Part shown: positions 1 through 7,323 of the stretch, in pieces
How the letters are laid out: each line of letters begins with the position of its first letter
Numbering within the stretch: position 1 is the first letter of the stretch
Origin: Calditrichota bacterium
Lineage (GTDB): Bacteria; Calditrichota; Calditrichia; RBG-13-44-9; J075
Direction of reading: 5' to 3'
Length of the DNA stretch: 37,132 nucleotides
NCBI GenBank assembly: GCA_020434205.1
Contig: JAGRBF010000104.1
Span: forward strand, 34,423 to 71,554
The notes under the pieces: generated by a model
Databases searched by the model: none
What the model was told of the DNA's origin: nothing
Seen by the model: the letters and a program-made list of their open reading frames with translations, nothing else
Translations under genes and position numbers: made by a program

Positions 1-158
1 GACCCCGTCCTAACCATTACCCGGTAAAACCACGCCCCCTATCCGACAGCACAGCTTATCGGGTTGATTCTCCGGGCGGGCGGATTTATTATTCACAGAA
101 AGCCCTGGTTCCGATTATCAGGACCCATCAAACCGAAACTTTTTATAGCGAGAAGCAA

Positions 159-590
159 ATGAAACGTTTTTTGACTTACTTCGGTGTGATCATCGTATTT
201 GCCGGGGTTTCCGTCATGTTCTTTGAATTGCTGCGCAGTGGCTGGCGGGCCTTTGGAGAAAGCGGCTTTCCCGGCCTTTTGTGGGATGGGGTGGTTCTCC
301 ACAAAATCGGCGAATTGATGATCATCATTCCCCTGGGATGGATTGCCGCCGGTTCCGTTCCCCTCTCTCAATCCTTCCTGGAACGCCTTCAAAAATATGC
401 CTTGTGGATGGCGCCGTTGGGCGGCCTGCTTAATCTGGCCGCGTGGTTCAAGCTAAATGAACTGGTTCCCTGGCATGTCTGGTGCCTGATCCTGCTCGGC
501 ATGGGTCTGATAACCCCGATATTCACTCACTTTGTCATTTTAATGGCCGGCAAAAAGAAAGCGGAATTAAGCCGTTCCCTTTCTACCTGA
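159..590 (+). CDS. Small polytopic membrane protein, unknown function
   Basis: A 143-residue hydrophobic protein with about four likely membrane segments, near residues 6-26, 50-68, 78-97 and 106-130, ending in a short basic tail. I do not recognise a family. The start follows a weak purine-rich GAGAAG a few bases upstream; the 158 bases before it show no gene. The next gene starts 46 bases downstream on the same strand and encodes a secreted DUF4097 protein, so both may be co-transcribed and act at the envelope. The call as a real gene rests on length, hydrophobic periodicity and orientation. Confidence 0.65.
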   Translation: MKRFLTYFGVIIVFAGVSVMFFELLRSGWRAFGESGFPGLLWDGVVLHKIGELMIIIPLGWIAAGSVPLSQSFLERLQKYALWMAPLGGLLNLAAWFKLNELVPWHVWCLILLGMGLITPIFTHFVILMAGKKKAELSRSLST

Positions 591-636
591 CCCGACGGCA
601 ATTTTTCGCCAACACATACCCAAGAGGAGCAACAAT

Positions 637-1650
637 ATGGTTCCCCGAAATTTTACATCAACCCCGTGGCTGGTCCTTTTGTTGACAGCCTTGCTGGTGC
701 TTCCCGCCCTCTCGCAGGATGAAGAACTGCAAGAGGTGATCGACAAAACCTTCGAGGTGCGGGCCGGTGGGAAACTTTACATAGACAGCGACCGCGGCAG
801 TATCGAGGTGCGCAGCAGAAACACCGATCAACTCAGCGTAAGAGTGGTACGCCGTCCCCAGGCCTGGAGCGAAGAAGATGAGCTGGAAATGCTGCGCAAC
901 TTCCGCATCAAATTTGAGCAAAGCGGCAATACTGTCAGCATCACCGGCACCAATCTTCAAAGACGTTCCGGCAACTGGTGGAACAATAAAAAGATGAAGG
1001 TCGAATTTGAGGTCACCGTTCCCGAGGAATTTAACCTGGATCTCAGGACGGCCGGTGGTTCCATCGAGGTGGGCGATATCCGGGGCGATGTGGAAATAAC
1101 CACCGCCGGCGGCAGTTTACGATTGGGCCATATCAGTGGCAAAACCTATGCTAAAACGGCCGGCGGATCCATTTCTCTGGCCGGCGGGGACGGAGATGCC
1201 ATGCTGAAAACGGCCGGCGGGTCCATCAACGTCGGGAAAGTAAAGGGCAACGTCGACGCCAATACCGCGGGTGGATCCATCACCATTGACGGGGCAGGCG
1301 GAAACGTCGATGCTCATACCTCCGGCGGATCCATCAAGGTTATGGAAGTATTGGGGGACATCAACGCCAAAACGTCCGGCGGATCGGTCCTGGCTTATAT
1401 TTACGGGCAACCCCGGGGTAACTGCAGCCTGGGCACCTCCGGCGGATCGGTAACGGTTTATCTGGGCGAAAATGTGGGAGTGGATTTAAATGCCCGCGCC
1501 AACGGCAACGGTCGCATTAAATCCGACTTTGCGGTAAAAGGAGAGATTCGCAAATCCCGCATCAGCGGGCAGATTAACGGTGGAGGACCCATCCTCAACC
1601 TGCATACCTCCAGCGGGACGATCAACATTCTTAAGGCCGAACGCGGCTAA
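637..1650 (+). CDS. Secreted DUF4097 beta-repeat protein
   Basis: A 337-residue protein with an N-terminal signal peptide (hydrophobic core around residues 10-24, likely cleavage just before the QDEE stretch). The body is DUF4097-like, a putative adhesin fold that usually forms a right-handed beta-helix. The sequence shows at least eight regular copies of a T-[AS]-G-G-S-[ILV] motif between about residues 134 and 275, spaced roughly 15-22 residues apart, plus a degenerate last copy near the C-terminus. Start is set by AGAGGAG eight bases upstream. It is probably in a unit with the upstream membrane protein and is closed by a strong terminator. The family's molecular role is not established; extracytoplasmic location is inferred from the signal peptide. 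Confidence 0.85.
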   Translation: MVPRNFTSTPWLVLLLTALLVLPALSQDEELQEVIDKTFEVRAGGKLYIDSDRGSIEVRSRNTDQLSVRVVRRPQAWSEEDELEMLRNFRIKFEQSGNTVSITGTNLQRRSGNWWNNKKMKVEFEVTVPEEFNLDLRTAGGSIEVGDIRGDVEITTAGGSLRLGHISGKTYAKTAGGSISLAGGDGDAMLKTAGGSINVGKVKGNVDANTAGGSITIDGAGGNVDAHTSGGSIKVMEVLGDINAKTSGGSVLAYIYGQPRGNCSLGTSGGSVTVYLGENVGVDLNARANGNGRIKSDFAVKGEIRKSRISGQINGGGPILNLHTSSGTINILKAERG

Positions 1651-1662
1651 TCTACCGGATCA

Positions 1663-1693
1663 CGGCCTTACCACCTCAGGGTAAGGCCGTTTT
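1663..1693 (+). terminator. Rho-independent terminator after the DUF4097 gene
   Basis: A perfect 10-bp GC-rich stem (CGGCCTTACC at 1663-1672 with GGTAAGGCCG at 1680-1689), a 7-base loop and four T. It begins 13 bases after the DUF4097 stop codon. The 5' arm and loop contain the last codons and stop of the convergent DUF481 gene. The minus-strand reading has no following T-run, so it should act for the plus strand. Confidence 0.85.
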
Positions 1694-2468
1694 GCAGCTC
1701 CAGATCGTATTTTTTGATACCGGCCGGCGGTTGGTTGTCGAAGCGGTAATTCAAATTGACGTTAAACGCCACCCCCTTCCAGATACTAACGTTCATTCCC
1801 CCCTCAAATAAAACCCGCTGATCGGCAAAATCCTCGACGGCCAACTGCCAGTAGCCGATACCGCTGAAGGAGAGGCGTTCATCCAGCTTGAAGGTCCAGG
1901 AGAGGTAATTGGTAGAGCGCAGCAGGCCGGTATCTTCCCCGGTGGAATTTATCTGCTCATTCTCCCACATCAGGCCGCTGCCGATATATACCTGCCAGGC
2001 GGCGGGAGTTACCGCCCCGTTTTTTTCAAACCCATTCAGGCGAAACCGCAATCCCCCGCCTCCCAGCAGCCGGCGGCGTAAATCGACAAAATCATCAAAA
2101 GCCACCTGAACGAAAATTTCCGGCATAATCCTCTGCCCCTGGCGGAAGGTGTTTCGCTGGTGCAAAAAGGCCTTCTTTTGGAAATCCTTTCCATTTTGGC
2201 GCCCCTGGGCGTATTTGGCAATCACAAAGCCGTGATAATGCTCCCTCAGCAGATCGGTTCGCCAACTGCCGTCGATTTTCACAAAGCGGGTATTGCCATC
2301 CTGAATGGTTAGCAAGGTTCCCAGACGGTTATACCAACCGGGATCCCGGTTCTCGTTTCGAAGACCTTCGATATTAACCTGTCCCGCAAGCGTGCTGCTC
2401 CACAGAATTCCCATCACAGTCCAAAGCGCGATTTTCAAATACCCATACTGACGATTCATCAAAAACAT
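1668..2468 (-). CDS. DUF481-family outer-membrane protein
   Basis: About 266 residues with an N-terminal signal peptide ending near an STLAGQ stretch, followed by amphipathic beta-strand sequence and a C-terminus ending in an aromatic residue (LRW), as in outer-membrane barrels. The pattern (R-N-T-F near a PEIFVQ strand, then RRRLLGGGGLRFRL) fits DUF481, the salt-induced outer-membrane protein family. I chose the ATG at 2468, three bases after AAGGAG; the in-frame ATG at 2459 is an alternative with a longer spacing. The open frame extends to 2501 but lacks a ribosome site there. It converges on the DUF4097 gene. Its promoter must lie in the DnaA-box segment or adjacent AT-rich DNA. Confidence 0.75.
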   Translation of the reverse strand: MFLMNRQYGYLKIALWTVMGILWSSTLAGQVNIEGLRNENRDPGWYNRLGTLLTIQDGNTRFVKIDGSWRTDLLREHYHGFVIAKYAQGRQNGKDFQKKAFLHQRNTFRQGQRIMPEIFVQVAFDDFVDLRRRLLGGGGLRFRLNGFEKNGAVTPAAWQVYIGSGLMWENEQINSTGEDTGLLRSTNYLSWTFKLDERLSFSGIGYWQLAVEDFADQRVLFEGGMNVSIWKGVAFNVNLNYRFDNQPPAGIKKYDLELQNGLTLRW

Positions 2469-2504
2469 GATCTCCTTATCCAGCGAGTGCCCTGCGGGCA
2501 TCGC

Positions 2505-2779
2505 TCTTGCTAATAATAAGTCTTTTAAAAAAAGGTATATTAAAAACTTGTTGTCGTAGTTGTTATACCGTGGGAACTGTTGAAAACCCTGCTCAGGCCT
2601 TGAAAACGGGGGTTTCTATTGTTTATAACGTGTTAGATTTCCGAATAAAAGTTGTGGATAACCTGTGGAAAAGTGCCGGAAAAAGTGATTGGCGGTCTGG
2701 TTTTCCACAACTTTTCCACAATTTTCACACGTTGTCCGCAGGTTTTCCACAACTTTTCCACAATGGTTGTGGAAAAGTT
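2505..2779. other. Candidate replication origin: DnaA-box cluster plus AT-rich segment
   Basis: This gene-free segment holds one consensus DnaA box (TTATCCACA, read on the minus strand, 2653-2661) and six TTTTCCACA boxes: minus strand at 2664-2672 and 2768-2776, plus strand at 2701-2709, 2712-2720, 2743-2751 and 2754-2762. Two degenerate nonamers (2722-2730 and 2732-2740) fill the gap, so six box positions run at 10-11-bp steps from 2701 to 2762. The left pair (2653, 2664) is also 11 bp apart. An AT-rich stretch at about 2505-2550 could be the unwinding element. TTTTCCACA is a known functional DnaA-box variant in cyanobacteria. No dnaA, dnaN or parAB is adjacent. A DnaA-titrating locus is the main alternative. 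Confidence 0.65.
2751..2779. repeat. 13-bp perfect inverted repeat built from two DnaA boxes
   Basis: AACTTTTCCACAA (2751-2763) and its exact complement (2767-2779) are separated by TGG. The right arm overlaps the trmH stop codon. No T-run follows on the minus strand, so a terminator role is unlikely; paired divergent DnaA boxes fit better. Confidence 0.8.
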
Positions 2780-3359
2780 AACGCTCCAGCCAGTCGTTCA
2801 GCCAATCCTCGCGAATGTCCGGCGTCAGGCGGGGATTGGGATAACACCCCTTCAGAATTCGCTGGCGGCCGATTTCGTAAAGGATTACCGCCGCGGCCAC
2901 CGAAACGTTGAGGCTCTGGATCATCCCGAACATGGGGATGTAGACGTTCTGGTCCGCGATCTCCAGCGCCAGCGGGGAAACGCCACGGTGTTCGTTGCCC
3001 AGAATAATGGCGGATGGCCGGGTCCAATCCACATCGTAAATGGAAACCGCCTCTTCGGAAAGGTGGGTGGTGTAGATCTTCAGCCCCTTGTTCTTCAGGG
3101 CGTTTTTGAGGCTGTCCGGATCGCAGTGTTGGTGGATGTCTATCCACTTTTTGGCCGAAGAAGAAGATTTGTTGCCGATTTTGGGAAATTTTTCGATATG
3201 GTAAAAGAGGTGCACCTCCGGAATTCCCACCGCATCGCAACTCCGAAAAATGGCGCTGACGTTATGGCGATCGTGGATGTTTTCGCAAACCAGGGTCAGA
3301 TCTGTTTGGCGATTGGCCAGAACTTCTTCCATCCGCGCTTTTCGTCTTTCGGTAACCAT
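2778..3359 (-). CDS. trmH: tRNA (guanosine-2'-O-)-methyltransferase, SpoU/TrmH type
   Basis: A 193-residue SPOUT-class enzyme expected to methylate the ribose of G18 in the D-loop of tRNAs using S-adenosylmethionine. All three SpoU motifs are present: NVSAIFRSCDAVG (from residue 33, with the catalytic-type Arg39), ILGNEHRGVS (119-128) and the knot segment IPMFGMIQSLNVSVA (141-155). The C-terminal extension of about 25 residues is typical of TrmH rather than of the shorter TrmL. Start ATG at 3359 follows an excellent AGGAGG site six bases upstream. The gene ends inside the DnaA-box inverted repeat and is divergent from the zinc-ribbon gene. Confidence 0.92.
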   Translation of the reverse strand: MVTERRKARMEEVLANRQTDLTLVCENIHDRHNVSAIFRSCDAVGIPEVHLFYHIEKFPKIGNKSSSSAKKWIDIHQHCDPDSLKNALKNKGLKIYTTHLSEEAVSIYDVDWTRPSAIILGNEHRGVSPLALEIADQNVYIPMFGMIQSLNVSVAAAVILYEIGRQRILKGCYPNPRLTPDIREDWLNDWLER

Positions 3360-3650
3360 TTATTCCTCCTGAAGGGGCTTGCTGCCGGGAGCCCATAACA
3401 TAAGCACCGCGTCCTTTTCATCAAACCCCCAATCCCATTTCCGGCTCGGACAGTGGGCCAGCAGGTGCACCGGCCCAAAGGTTGGAAATTTTTAATCTTG
3501 TTGGAAAACAAGGATTTAAACGCAATTGGGCGGTTATGTAACAAATGAAAATTAAAAATCCCGCGAATTTTGGGCTGTTTTGTATTACATTAAAACCCTT
3601 GGCAAAATTTAGAATGTTCAACACTTAACCAAGAAGTAAGGAGAGAGCTT
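3360..3650. other. Divergent intergenic region, no gene seen
   Basis: 291 bases between trmH and the zinc-ribbon gene. The trmH ribosome site lies at its left edge. The right half (from about 3480) is AT-rich and must carry the plus-strand promoter; TTGTAT about 17 bases before CAAAAT near 3578-3606 is a possible but weak match. Short hairpins (TGGGCC/GGCCCA at 3454-3477; CTTGTT/AACAAG near 3497) are present. No tRNA-like fold was found. Confidence 0.4.
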
Positions 3651-4316
3651 TTGGCAAGCTTGATCGAAGAAAAGAACAATGACGATCTCGAAGTGGAAGA
3701 AGTAGACGTCGACGAAACGGATGAAGAAAGCGAAATAGACCAGGAATCCGATCAGGAAGAAGAGGAAGACGGGGCGAAAGCGAAGGTCAAAAGCGAAACC
3801 ACTCCCCTTCCCAAAAAAGAATCGATTCATATTTGTCCGTCCTGCCAACAGGCTTACCTCAAAAAAAATTGGGTTGCCGATCCCCTTGTGGAATACTACA
3901 CCATTCGCCGGGAGTGGGCTTACTGCAAAAAATGCCTGAAAACCTATCCTGGTTATTTTGTGGGCTGTATTCAGATTCTGGACCGGGACCTCAAGGATCG
4001 CAAAAAAGATCTGGCGCGCATTCTTAAAAATGTGGAATACCAGCTCCAACCTCGCCTTGAATTTGAAAAAGTGCTTCAGGAAGTCGAAAAAGAAGAAATT
4101 TATCTCATCTTCGCCAATACCACCCGACTGGCCATGGAAATTATCAAGGCAATCCGAGAGGAGTGGGGTGGGCAAACCCAATATGAATGGATCGATAAAA
4201 ATCGTTTCCTGAGGGTTACCTGGATCGCCAAACGAGAAGATCGCAACTACTTTACCCCGCGCCAAAAAGCCATTCGCGAGCGCGGTATCGGGCGTTTTTC
4301 CTTCGAATTCAAGTGA
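3651..4316 (+). CDS. BCAM0308-like / NMD3-related zinc-ribbon protein with acidic N-terminus
   Basis: A 221-residue cytosolic protein. Residues 5-40 are almost entirely acidic, followed by a lysine-rich linker and a treble-clef-like zinc site: C62-x2-C65 and C92-x2-C95. The C-terminal half (LIFANTTRLAMEIIKAIREEWGG, split here by residues 152-174, then a Y-x-W-x8-LRVTW end) matches the layout of the BCAM0308 family, whose zinc domain resembles archaeal/eukaryotic NMD3. Molecular function is unknown; an RNA or ribosome link is only an analogy. TTG is the start, chosen because AAGGAG lies eight bases upstream and no ATG is available before the conserved part. It stands alone between trmH and the polysaccharide locus. 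Confidence 0.75.
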   Translation: MASLIEEKNNDDLEVEEVDVDETDEESEIDQESDQEEEEDGAKAKVKSETTPLPKKESIHICPSCQQAYLKKNWVADPLVEYYTIRREWAYCKKCLKTYPGYFVGCIQILDRDLKDRKKDLARILKNVEYQLQPRLEFEKVLQEVEKEEIYLIFANTTRLAMEIIKAIREEWGGQTQYEWIDKNRFLRVTWIAKREDRNYFTPRQKAIRERGIGRFSFEFK

Positions 4317-4478
4317 AAATGAACCTACCAGGGTTCACAAGGTTTAGACGTTTTTCAATTTGTGACCGCTTGACCGTTACCCCGGTATGTTTTTAGACCG
4401 GGGCGGGTTGACGAACAGAACATAATTGACGCTCTACTGGCGCCCTGGCGGTAAAAAGGTTTTTGACGGCCCGTTTAT

Positions 4479-5240
4479 ATGAAAACCCCTTCTTTCCCCA
4501 CTCTTACCCAAATGATGTCCATCCGGGATCGCAGAGGGTGCGGTTTTATCCTGCTGATCGATCCGGACGATATTCCCTTTCCCGAAATTGAGGACCGGGT
4601 CCGCCGGGCAATTTCCCTGGGGGTAGACATCATTTTTGTCGGGGGAAGCCTCCTGATGAGCCATAATATGGACGAGGTAACCCGGACCATAAAAAAAGCG
4701 GCCGGGGAGGCTCCGGTAATCGTTTTTCCCGGCGGCCCCCAGCAAATCTCCGGATTTGCCGACGCCATTTTGTTTATTTCCCTCATCTCCGGCCGTAATC
4801 CGGAAAACCTGATCGGCCATCAGGTGATGGCCGCTCCCATTATCCATCAGTTGGGCCTGGAGGCAATTTCCTGCGGCTATATGCTGATCGAGTCCGGCAA
4901 CCTGACCAGCGTGGGATTCCGAAGCGCCTCTCTGCCCATTCCCCGCAGTAAACCCAAAATTGCTCTGGCCCATGCCCTGGCCGCCCAATATCTCGGCATG
5001 AGCTCCATTTATCTGGAAGCGGGAAGCGGGGCAGAGTTGACCGTGCCCGATGAGATGGTTGCCTTATGCGCTCAATTTTTGGATATTCCCATAATTGTGG
5101 GTGGCGGTCTGCGAACGCCTGAGGAAGCCGGTCGCAAAGCCCGGGCCGGCGCCGATTTTGTCGTGATCGGCAATTTTTTTGAAGCGGACGGCGCGTATGA
5201 GCGGATACGGGACTTTGCCGAAGCCATTCACAGGCCGTAA
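4479..5240 (+). CDS. Geranylgeranylglyceryl phosphate synthase / PcrB family
   Basis: A 253-residue TIM-barrel prenyltransferase that joins a polyprenyl diphosphate to sn-glycerol-1-phosphate, the first committed step of archaeal-type ether lipids; PcrB homologues use heptaprenyl diphosphate. Diagnostic parts are IDPDD (Mg-binding Asp at about 28-31), YLEAGSGA (178-185, glycerol-phosphate contact), VGGGLRTPEEA (207-217) and GNFFE (231-235). It resembles the long bacterial group II GGGP synthases of Bacteroidetes and relatives, not the shorter Bacillus PcrB; prenyl chain length cannot be read from sequence alone. No clear ribosome site precedes the ATG. gmhA follows after 25 bases, so it probably heads the polysaccharide transcript. 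Confidence 0.85.
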   Translation: MKTPSFPTLTQMMSIRDRRGCGFILLIDPDDIPFPEIEDRVRRAISLGVDIIFVGGSLLMSHNMDEVTRTIKKAAGEAPVIVFPGGPQQISGFADAILFISLISGRNPENLIGHQVMAAPIIHQLGLEAISCGYMLIESGNLTSVGFRSASLPIPRSKPKIALAHALAAQYLGMSSIYLEAGSGAELTVPDEMVALCAQFLDIPIIVGGGLRTPEEAGRKARAGADFVVIGNFFEADGAYERIRDFAEAIHRP

Positions 5241-5244
5241 ACGC

Positions 5245-5268
5245 CAACCATGTAACCATGTAACCATG
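5245..5268 (+). repeat. 8-nt tandem repeat carrying the gmhA start codon
   Basis: Three units of YAACCATG (5245-5252, 5253-5260, 5261-5268). The last unit supplies the gmhA ATG; the two earlier ATG triplets are each followed immediately by TAA and are in other frames. No Shine-Dalgarno sequence is visible before the repeat. Confidence 0.85.
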
Positions 5269-5871
5269 ACGACTTCCCTCAACAGACAAAACCAGATCGA
5301 AAGCCACCTTCGGGACAGTATTGCCGTCAAAGAAAAAATGCTGGCCGCTCTGGTTCCTCAAATAGAAGCGGTTGCGGATTTGCTGACCCACTGCCTGAGC
5401 AACGGCGGAAAAGTGCTCTTCTGCGGAAACGGGGGCAGTGCCGCGGACGCCCAGCACCTGGCCACCGAGCTGGTGGTCCGCCTGCGCAGCAGTTTCGAAA
5501 GACCTGCCCTGGCCGCCCTGGCTCTCACCGTGGATACCTCGGTCTTAACCGCTGCCGGAAATGATTACGGCTTCGACCGCATTTTTTCCCGCCAGGTAGC
5601 CGCCCTGGGGCGTCCCGGAGATATCCTGATCGGGATCAGCACCAGCGGTAATTCCCCCAACATTATCGAAGCGGTCCGCGAGGCCGGTAACGGACAGCTC
5701 AAAACCATCGGCTTCCTGGGCGGAAAGGGAGGCAAACTCGCCGCCATGACCGATTATTCTCTGATTATCCCCTCGGAAAAAACCATGCGGATCCAGGAGG
5801 GCCACATTCTGGCCGGCCACATTATCTGCGAACTGGTTGAAGAACACCTTTTCCCCAAATCCGCTACCTGA
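5266..5871 (+). CDS. gmhA: Sedoheptulose-7-phosphate isomerase (phosphoheptose isomerase)
   Basis: A 201-residue SIS-domain isomerase converting sedoheptulose 7-phosphate to D-glycero-D-manno-heptose 7-phosphate, the entry to nucleotide-heptose used in LPS cores or heptose-containing glycans. The zinc-site residues of the E. coli enzyme align as H64, E68, Q177 and H185. The phosphate loops are CGNGGSAADAQH (53-64) and STSGNSPN (125-132). The open frame begins at 5179, but that would overlap the previous gene; ATG 5266 gives the normal family length. No hldE, gmhB or other heptose gene is in the window, so the rest of the pathway must be elsewhere. It lies 25 bases after the GGGP synthase and 18 before the flippase. 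Confidence 0.9.
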   Translation: MTTSLNRQNQIESHLRDSIAVKEKMLAALVPQIEAVADLLTHCLSNGGKVLFCGNGGSAADAQHLATELVVRLRSSFERPALAALALTVDTSVLTAAGNDYGFDRIFSRQVAALGRPGDILIGISTSGNSPNIIEAVREAGNGQLKTIGFLGGKGGKLAAMTDYSLIIPSEKTMRIQEGHILAGHIICELVEEHLFPKSAT

Positions 5872-5889
5872 TCCGGCCGGAATCTGCTT

Positions 5890-7323
5890 ATGAGCAGCGC
5901 ACAAAAAGTCCTGCAAAACAGCCTGATTCTATCTGCCGGCCATATCATCGCCAAAATTTTCAACCTGGTTATTGTGGTCCTGTTGACCCGGCGCTTTGGC
6001 AGCGAGGGCTTCGGCCAATACAGTTTTGTAATGGCTTTTGTAATGATTTTTATGTTTGCCAATCACCTGGGCATCAATACCTACCTCGTTCAGCAAATCG
6101 CCGCGGGAAAGGAGCAGGCCCGGGCACTTTTCCAGACCGGCACCACCATCGTGGCTTTCCTTTCCGTCTTTACCCTGTTACTGATCAACCTGCTGGCCCG
6201 CCAGGTTCATTATGAGGCCGAATTGGTCACCCTGATTTCCATTTTCAGCCTGTATCTTTATTTTGATGCCTGGAGCCGCTATTTAATTTCCTACTTTCGC
6301 GCCTTCGAAAAAATGCAGTATGAAGCTTACTTGTATATCCTGGAACGGTTCGGCCTGCTGGTGATGACCTGCCTAGTTTTTTATTCCCAGGGGTCCCTGC
6401 GGCAATTGGGGATCCTGTTTACCCTGGTGGTGGCGGTTAAAGCCCTGGTGGCCTTCTATTGGCTTCACAAATATTTCATCCCCAGACCCTGGCGTTTTCG
6501 CATCGGTGGATCCGCTGCCATCCTGAAAGCGGCCTGGCCTTTTACCCTGATTCTGGTATTTGCCTCCCTTACCATGCGGATTGACGCCCTGATGTTGGAG
6601 GCCATGGATTCCGTGGTGGCGGTGGGCATTTACGCAGCTGCCAGACGCCTGGTGGAAAGCCTCAGTTTTTTTCCGGAAATGCTGGTGGCCGCCCTTTTCC
6701 CGGCCATGGCCGCCCTTTTCCAGGAAAACCGCGAAAAATTTGCCCTGAATATGGGAGAAGCACTGCGACTGATGCTAATGCTTGCCATTCCGGTCATGAT
6801 TGTTCTGTGGGGAATCTCCCCGGCTGTTATAGACCTGCTATACAACGAGGAGTTTTCCGGCGCGGTGGTTCCTATGCAGTGGCTGGGTGTATGGTGGGGC
6901 GTCCTGGGCGTTCGATACATTTTTTATGTTGCGCTGAATGCCGCGGGAAAAGAAAAAAGTCTTGCCGTTTTCAGTGCGGTGGTTTTGGGGATAAACGTTT
7001 TGTTGAATTGGATATTGATTCCCTCCCACGGGCCGAAGGGAGCGGCATTGGCGACGGTTGTCTCGGAAATATTGATGGTAATACTCAATATCGCTTTCCT
7101 CCGCTCTTTTATATGCTTTGGACAAAAAAAGGCTATGCTGGCGGTGATGGTCGGAGGAATTCTGGGGGCGGCGACAATATACCTCCTGGGTGGGATTTCC
7201 TGGTGGGGACAAACCCTGGCAGCTCTTGCCGTTTTCACTGCCGTTTTTTTGGCGTTGGGAGGATTGCTCCCCAGAGACTTATCCCGAATGGCAAGTTTGT
7301 ACAGAAGGCTAATCCGCAGATGA
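5890..7323 (+). CDS. Polysaccharide flippase, Wzx/RfbX-like (MATE/MOP superfamily)
   Basis: A 477-residue integral membrane protein with about 12-14 hydrophobic segments. It is expected to move undecaprenyl-linked oligosaccharide across the inner membrane. The N-terminus has the typical amphipathic lead and first helix followed by LTRRFGSEGFGQYSF, and the conserved mid-region (DALMLEAMDSVVAVGIYAAARRLVE) is recognisable in two pieces around residues 235-260. The stop overlaps the next start in an ATGA arrangement, indicating translational coupling with the GT4 enzyme downstream. A second, dissimilar flippase lies 2.3 kb downstream. Confidence 0.88.
   Translation: MSSAQKVLQNSLILSAGHIIAKIFNLVIVVLLTRRFGSEGFGQYSFVMAFVMIFMFANHLGINTYLVQQIAAGKEQARALFQTGTTIVAFLSVFTLLLINLLARQVHYEAELVTLISIFSLYLYFDAWSRYLISYFRAFEKMQYEAYLYILERFGLLVMTCLVFYSQGSLRQLGILFTLVVAVKALVAFYWLHKYFIPRPWRFRIGGSAAILKAAWPFTLILVFASLTMRIDALMLEAMDSVVAVGIYAAARRLVESLSFFPEMLVAALFPAMAALFQENREKFALNMGEALRLMLMLAIPVMIVLWGISPAVIDLLYNEEFSGAVVPMQWLGVWWGVLGVRYIFYVALNAAGKEKSLAVFSAVVLGINVLLNWILIPSHGPKGAALATVVSEILMVILNIAFLRSFICFGQKKAMLAVMVGGILGAATIYLLGGISWWGQTLAALAVFTAVFLALGGLLPRDLSRMASLYRRLIRR

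Noticed and set aside
2652-3398. Plus-strand frame starting in the DnaA-box cluster
   Set aside because: It is antisense to trmH over most of its length and would translate DnaA boxes; no domain seen.
4380-4403. CCCCGGT/ACCGGGG stem-loop after the zinc-ribbon gene
   Set aside because: The T-run is in the loop, not after the stem, so it does not fit an intrinsic terminator; kept out of the feature list.
6807-7319. N-terminal extension of the first GT4 frame
   Set aside because: It overlaps the flippase gene in another frame and precedes the conserved N-terminus; the ATGA start is better.
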